DNA of 12,114 bases from Planctomycetota bacterium (GTDB lineage: Bacteria > Planctomycetota > Phycisphaerae > Sedimentisphaerales > Anaerobacaceae), in assembly GCA_023135255.1 (NCBI GenBank), contig JAGLTN010000272.1, positions 1 to 12,114 on the forward strand. Direction: 5' to 3'. A program made the position numbers and the translations under genes. A model generated the notes under the pieces. The model was not told where the DNA came from. It was given only the letters and a program-made list of their open reading frames with translations, and ran no database searches. Shown here piece after piece: positions 10,897 to 12,114 of the stretch; positions within the stretch are counted from its first letter, which is position 1, and each line of letters begins with the position of its first letter.

Positions 10897-12024
10897 CTAT
10901 TCGTTCAGCAGCCAGTTATAATTGAGGTATCTGACTGAATAATTGCCTATTTTGAGAAATGAAACATTGTTCTGCGGGATGTAATTGATGACAAAATTCA
11001 ATACCGCTCTCATATCGGGGGATGTTTTGTCTTTGAACATTTTGTTAGTACTGTATTTTTCTGTAAATTGGCTGCCATACCAACCTGTTTTCAATAATAA
11101 TGACAAATACACGATCTTATTTTCTTCGTCTGCTTTGAATCCGATTTTTTCGTCAGCGAGAAATTTTCTGACTTGATCGTCGAGTTGTTGATAAAGCTTT
11201 ATGCCTTGATAAGGGGTATTGAGCATGGGCGGACTTGATTTCGTACCCATGGTTATTGCGAAAAATATTCTTGGTTCCTTAAACAGGTCTTTAAAAAAGC
11301 GGTTTTCGATTTCATTAAAAGTAAATTCTTCGTTCATGACGATGAATTTATATGTATCCAGCTGGTTTTTTATGTGCCTTATACTTTTTGCGCCCCATAT
11401 AGGATTGAGCCATCTCGAACCTACGATAGGGTAGTTTTCTATTATTGCTTTTAGTTTATTGATATTGTAAGTGTTGATCCAGAAAGCTATTTTATCTTCT
11501 TTTGACCACTTTTGGTATTCATCCGGCTTGAGAGTTTCAATCGGATTTGTGACAGATCTCAAAACGAGTCTTTGTCTTCTTAGTTTCCTGTAATTGACCT
11601 TGCCTTGTTTATCTATATAATCAGCAAATATTTTGGTGAATTCTTTCTGAAGTTGGTTTTGAATTTGACTGAGGTTTTCCTGGGTTTTTTTGGTTTTTGC
11701 CGCTTTTGGTTCTTCAGCAGATTTTTCAGGCGTTTTTTGGTTTTTGGCGGGAGCTTCTTCTTTTGAAGTTTTATCTTCGGTTTTGTTTGATTCTTCTATA
11801 CTGTTAGCGTCATCTGTTGGGGGTGTTTTTTTATCATTGGCATCAGAAGGGTGGTTTTTTTGTGCTTTTATTACAGCCTGGTTGGGGTCTGCGATGTTTT
11901 CTGGTTCTGATTTTTGTGTTTCTTTGAGATTCGAATCAAGTGCAAAGGAACCTTTCGGGTTATTTGCAACCTTTATCAAAATCAGCGTGAATACTATTAC
12001 TAAAACCCAAAGGTATTTTGACAT
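10897..12024 (-). CDS. Membrane-anchored DUF547 domain protein
   Basis: A 375-residue protein from the ATG at 12024. It has one N-terminal membrane segment (about 4-20, signal anchor or uncleaved signal), then a charged low-complexity linker rich in Lys, Glu, Asp, Pro and Thr (about 30-115) and a C-terminal DUF547 domain (about 120-375). DUF547 marks are AFWINTYN at 180-187, FTFNEIENRFF at 234-244, RIFFAITMG at 252-260 and the closing RYLNYNWLLN. The domain has no established function; the layout suggests a periplasmic domain tethered by a flexible spacer. Where many DUF547 proteins have SCPPL this one has SSPPM, so the common Cys is absent. An in-frame TTG at 12042 would add six residues; neither start has a strong Shine-Dalgarno site, and ATG is preferred for the normal signal shape. 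It lies upstream of metK on the same strand. Confidence 0.85.
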   Translation of the reverse strand: MSKYLWVLVIVFTLILIKVANNPKGSFALDSNLKETQKSEPENIADPNQAVIKAQKNHPSDANDKKTPPTDDANSIEESNKTEDKTSKEEAPAKNQKTPEKSAEEPKAAKTKKTQENLSQIQNQLQKEFTKIFADYIDKQGKVNYRKLRRQRLVLRSVTNPIETLKPDEYQKWSKEDKIAFWINTYNINKLKAIIENYPIVGSRWLNPIWGAKSIRHIKNQLDTYKFIVMNEEFTFNEIENRFFKDLFKEPRIFFAITMGTKSSPPMLNTPYQGIKLYQQLDDQVRKFLADEKIGFKADEENKIVYLSLLLKTGWYGSQFTEKYSTNKMFKDKTSPDMRAVLNFVINYIPQNNVSFLKIGNYSVRYLNYNWLLNE

Positions 12025-12072
12025 TATCTTATATATTCCCAAAATATAAAATCAGAATAAAAAGCTTAAGTT

Positions 12073-12078
12073 ATTATA
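12073..12078 (-). promoter_or_regulatory. Candidate -10 box for the DUF547 gene
   Basis: A perfect TATAAT on the minus strand about 50 bases before the ATG at 12024. No consensus -35 lies at 16-18 bases; that space is occupied by the 14-base palindrome at 12096-12109. Confidence 0.4.
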
Positions 12079-12095
12079 TACTACAATCTTAAATA

Positions 12096-12109
12096 TACCC
12101 TTAAGGGTA
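12096..12109. repeat. Perfect 14-base palindrome TACCCTTAAGGGTA upstream of DUF547 gene
   Basis: The sequence equals its own reverse complement over 14 bases. It lies 17 bases upstream of the TATAAT box, where a -35 element would sit, so it is a good candidate for a dimeric regulator site. It could also be the stem of a feature that extends past the right edge. Confidence 0.45.
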
Positions 12110-12114
12110 GTAAA

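Noticed and set aside
11690..12049. Plus-strand 119-codon open frame
   Set aside because: Antisense to the low-complexity linker of the DUF547 protein; its Ser/Phe/Val-rich product reflects the Lys/Glu-rich sense codons.

Overview
The window looks like a piece of a bacterial chromosome of moderate GC content. The best guess is a Planctomycetota-type organism (Phycisphaerae-like) or a relative in the PVC group. That is inferred from the gene mix: a Tat-exported Gfo/Idh/MocA protein, a stand-alone URO-D-like protein, exported glycoside hydrolases and a sodium:solute symporter side by side. No marker gene proves it. There is no tRNA, rRNA, insertion sequence, integrase or CRISPR array, and no gene-free stretch longer than about 270 bases.

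Left part (1-5935, minus strand): four tightly spaced genes that read as one operon. In transcription order they are an exported right-handed beta-helix protein that I recognise as GH120 (beta-xylosidase family), a Tat-exported NAD-binding Gfo/Idh/MocA protein with GH109 glycosidase features, a URO-D/MtaA-fold protein starting at TTG, and a sodium:solute symporter starting at GTG that runs off the left edge. Gaps are 44, 18 and 30 bases, each with its own Shine-Dalgarno sequence, and no terminator lies between them.

Middle (6208-9396, plus strand): a large exported GH2 beta-galactosidase of the five-domain LacZ type, transcribed divergently from the operon. The 272-base divergent region holds candidate promoters for both directions, a dyad over the operon promoter and direct repeats over the lacZ promoter. 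Together, left and middle look like a small glycan-use locus: three putative periplasmic glycosidases (GH120, GH109-like, GH2) release sugars and the symporter imports one of the products. The true glycan is unknown; xylose- and galactose-containing material fits GH120 plus GH2.

Right part (9450-12114): a hairpin with A/T runs on both sides separates convergent lacZ and metK. metK (S-adenosylmethionine synthetase) and a membrane-anchored DUF547 protein lie on the minus strand, each with a candidate promoter. They appear to be core genes unrelated to the glycan locus.

At window scale, the plus strand is G- and T-rich in the lines I sampled whichever strand is coding. This suggests the plus strand is the leading strand here and that most genes in the window run against the fork.
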